This document shows, piece after piece, positions 31,967 through 33,678 of a stretch of 33,678 nt of DNA. The stretch is from Thermopetrobacter sp. TC1. GTDB lineage: Bacteria; Pseudomonadota; Alphaproteobacteria; Rhizobiales; Aestuariivirgaceae. Both the position numbers and the translations under genes were made by a program. The number at the start of each line of letters is the position of its first letter. The stretch's first letter is position 1. Location: NCBI RefSeq assembly GCF_000746275.1, contig NZ_JQKX01000004.1, positions 1 through 33,678 on the forward strand, written 5' to 3'. The notes under the pieces are model-generated. The model did not search any database, was not told the DNA's origin, and saw only the letters and a program-made list of their open reading frames with translations.

Positions 31967-33678
31967 ATGACCAAGCAGACCGACCAGGAACAGCTCATGC
32001 TCGAGCTGATCAACCGTGCCCGCCTCGACCCGCAGGCGGAAGCGGACCGCTATGGCATTGATCTCAACGACGGCCTGCCCGCGGGCACGATTGATGCCTC
32101 CCCCAAGCAGCCGCTGGCGATGAACGATCTGCTCATCGACGCCGCTCGTGCCCACAGCCAGTGGATGCTCGATACGGACACCTTCTCACACAAGGGCGCC
32201 AACGAAAGTACGGCCACGGACCGCATCCAGGACGCCGGCTATCAGCTCATCAGCCCCTGGAAGACCGGAGAGAACATCAACTTACATGGCGTCTCACCCG
32301 GCCCCATCGATCCGACGGCATCCATCTATGAGCAACACCGGGGGCTCTTTCTCAGCAGTGGCCATCGCACCAACATCCTCGATGACGAATACAGGGAAGT
32401 CGGTGTTGGTCAGAAAATAGGAACCTTTACCGACGATCAGGGGCAGGACTGGGATTCGTCCATGATCACGCAGGATTACGCTTCCTCCGGCAGCGGTCAT
32501 TTCATCACCGGCGTGATCTATGATGATAACGATAACAATGATTTCTATTCGGTCGGTGAAGGAAAGAGCCTGGGCATCCAGGCCGACACGACTTCGGGAA
32601 CGACGAACATCACATCCGGATCATCCGGCGGTTATGCCCTTCATGTGGATGACAACCAGGCCATCACCCTGACTTTTGGCAGCGGCGGCGGTGCCATCAT
32701 CGTGCGCGTGGATATCGGTTCGGAAAACGTCAAGGTCGACCTGGTCAACAACACCATGGTCCTGACGTCCGGCGACATCACCCTCGTTCAGGGAATTACG
32801 GAGGCGAAGGCCCTGGGCGTGACCGATGCGAACATCACCGGCAGCAACAGCGCTGATACCCTGACCGGCAGCAAGGGGAACAACATCCTTTCCGGCGGAG
32901 AAGGAGAGGATTTCCTTTACGGCGGTGCCGGCAATGACACGCTTTATGGCGGCAACGCCCTCGACTTCCTTTATGGCGAAGACGGAGACGACGAACTGCA
33001 TGGCGGAGGTGATGGCGACAACCTTGAAGGCGGTGCCGGCAACGATACGCTCTATGGTGAAGCCGGCATGGATTCCCTTTCCGGAGGAGATGGTGATGAC
33101 ACGCTCTATGGCGGCGATAACGATGATTATTTGATTGGCGGTGCAGGGAATGATGCACTTTGGGGCGACGTCGGACAGGATACGATCCATGGCGATGAGG
33201 GCAACGACACCATTCATGGCGGTGATGATTATGACATCATCAATGGCGGCGAAGGAAACGACACCCTCTATGGCGATGCAGGGGCCGACATCATTCATGG
33301 CGGTGCCGGGGATGACACCATTGAGGGCGGAGACGATAATGACCGGCTGATCGGCGGCGCCGGCAATGATTGGCTCACAGGTGGCGCGGGGGCCGACACA
33401 TTCGCCTATGACGGGCAGCTTGATCAGAACGGCAATCCCATCACGCCGGACTTCGGCAACGACGAGATCACCGATCTCGATGCGAGCGCCGACAAGATCC
33501 GGCTGGACATGTTCGTCGATGACGGCGGCACCATCCGGCCGATCAACCGCAACGACGTGGACATCACGGACGACGGCAGCGGCGGCAGCTATATAACCGC
33601 GAAAAATCCGGCCTATTTCAGCGGTCAGATCCATGTTCGCAATTCGGATCCGACGACGACGGAAACGGCCATGGAGTT
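31967..33678 (+). CDS. CAP-domain and RTX calcium-repeat exoprotein (3' end outside window)
   Basis: This open frame of 570 codons runs past the right edge. The start at 31967 has GGGGGA about ten bases upstream. Residues 1-190 are a CAP/SCP-PR1 domain, with HKGANE (His75), TGENIN (Glu102) and SGHRTNILDDEYREVGVG (His133), the CAP cavity and signature. An FITGVIYDDNDNNDFYSVGE linker and a beta-rich region (about 200-285) follow. From about 292 to 475 comes a long run of calcium-binding nonapeptides of the GGxGxDxLx type. The next segment (DNDRLIGGAGNDWLTGGAGA, then DTFAY, FGNDEITDLDASADKIRLD) resembles the M10 serralysin C-terminal module. There is no signal peptide, so type I secretion by an ABC exporter is expected. 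The exporter is not in the window. The enzymatic or adhesive role is unknown. Confidence 0.88.
   Translation, partial: MTKQTDQEQLMLELINRARLDPQAEADRYGIDLNDGLPAGTIDASPKQPLAMNDLLIDAARAHSQWMLDTDTFSHKGANESTATDRIQDAGYQLISPWKTGENINLHGVSPGPIDPTASIYEQHRGLFLSSGHRTNILDDEYREVGVGQKIGTFTDDQGQDWDSSMITQDYASSGSGHFITGVIYDDNDNNDFYSVGEGKSLGIQADTTSGTTNITSGSSGGYALHVDDNQAITLTFGSGGGAIIVRVDIGSENVKVDLVNNTMVLTSGDITLVQGITEAKALGVTDANITGSNSADTLTGSKGNNILSGGEGEDFLYGGAGNDTLYGGNALDFLYGEDGDDELHGGGDGDNLEGGAGNDTLYGEAGMDSLSGGDGDDTLYGGDNDDYLIGGAGNDALWGDVGQDTIHGDEGNDTIHGGDDYDIINGGEGNDTLYGDAGADIIHGGAGDDTIEGGDDNDRLIGGAGNDWLTGGAGADTFAYDGQLDQNGNPITPDFGNDEITDLDASADKIRLDMFVDDGGTIRPINRNDVDITDDGSGGSYITAKNPAYFSGQIHVRNSDPTTTETAME
32840..33400 (+). 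repeat. RTX nonapeptide repeat region
   Basis: Repeats encode GGxGxDxLx-type units such as GGAGNDTLYG, GGDGDDTLYG and GGEGNDTLYG. They are interspersed DNA repeats within the exoprotein gene and not a CRISPR array, since unit length is 27 bases and the variation follows codons. Confidence 0.85.

Noticed and set aside
32840-33400. Regular repeats considered as a CRISPR array
   Set aside because: Units are multiples of nine codons within an open frame and encode GGxGxDxLx; there are no unique spacers.
32621-33634. 337-residue minus-strand reading frame rich in repeated IVAGTA-like units
   Set aside because: It is the exact antisense of the RTX repeats. Its apparent repeats come from the calcium-binding nonapeptide codons on the plus strand.

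Overview
The window is GC-rich chromosomal DNA from an alphaproteobacterium; the order cannot be fixed from the sequence alone. The signs are the gene families present (YcjX/YcjF pair, BA14K-type protein, ELM1/DUF1022 protein, monothiol Grx with BolA, lepB-rnc-era), a probably leaderless attenuator peptide before ilvB, and coding sequence rich in GC. Nearly all genes are housekeeping or central metabolism, set among several families of small structured repeats.

Layout. 1-167: 5' end of an IS4-type transposase leaving the window on the left. 561-4000: a PLP-dependent threonine/serine dehydratase, an orphan XRE regulator, an APC amino-acid permease and a convergent pyruvoyl-dependent arginine decarboxylase. 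4327-6890: ycjX-ycjF. 7207-9524: a GNAT/FemAB-like acyltransferase and a divergent exported protein made largely of a roughly 13-residue tandem repeat. 9818-12464: modABC molybdate importer. 12616-12702: tRNA-Leu(CAA). 12741-14545: mtnA with a class II aldolase (methylthioadenosine salvage). 14558-16345: a BA14K-like protein and serB. 16386-20951: miaA, an attenuator-controlled ilvB-ilvH, and pdxJ. 20952-22155: an AT-rich, probably acquired islet with two small exported Cys-containing proteins and a MITE. 22324-23740: bolA, a CGFS glutaredoxin and a DsrC/TusE-like protein without cysteines. 23837-30424: a minus-strand run of mutL, ELM1-like, era, rnc, lepB and acpS. 30820-31410: a DUF2062 membrane protein. 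31967-end: a CAP-domain/RTX calcium-repeat exoprotein, open at the window edge.

How the genes work together. modABC imports molybdate. MtnA and the aldolase probably recycle the methylthioribose by-product of S-adenosylmethionine use. IlvB-IlvH start branched-chain amino-acid synthesis, and their leader peptide reads Leu-Val-Val codons. BolA and Grx probably share a [2Fe-2S] cluster. LepB, Rnc and Era form a compact overlapping operon, separated from acpS by a MITE whose tip forms part of the acpS stop codon.

The items most worth a second look are the tandem-repeat exported protein (8859-9524), the leaderless-type ilvB attenuator (17345-17491), three families of dispersed hairpin elements (6913/30607, 15182/23158 and 21609/29843), the Era acidic N-terminal extension with an internal strong ribosome binding site, the arginine decarboxylase/APC pair, and the cysteine-less DsrC-like protein.
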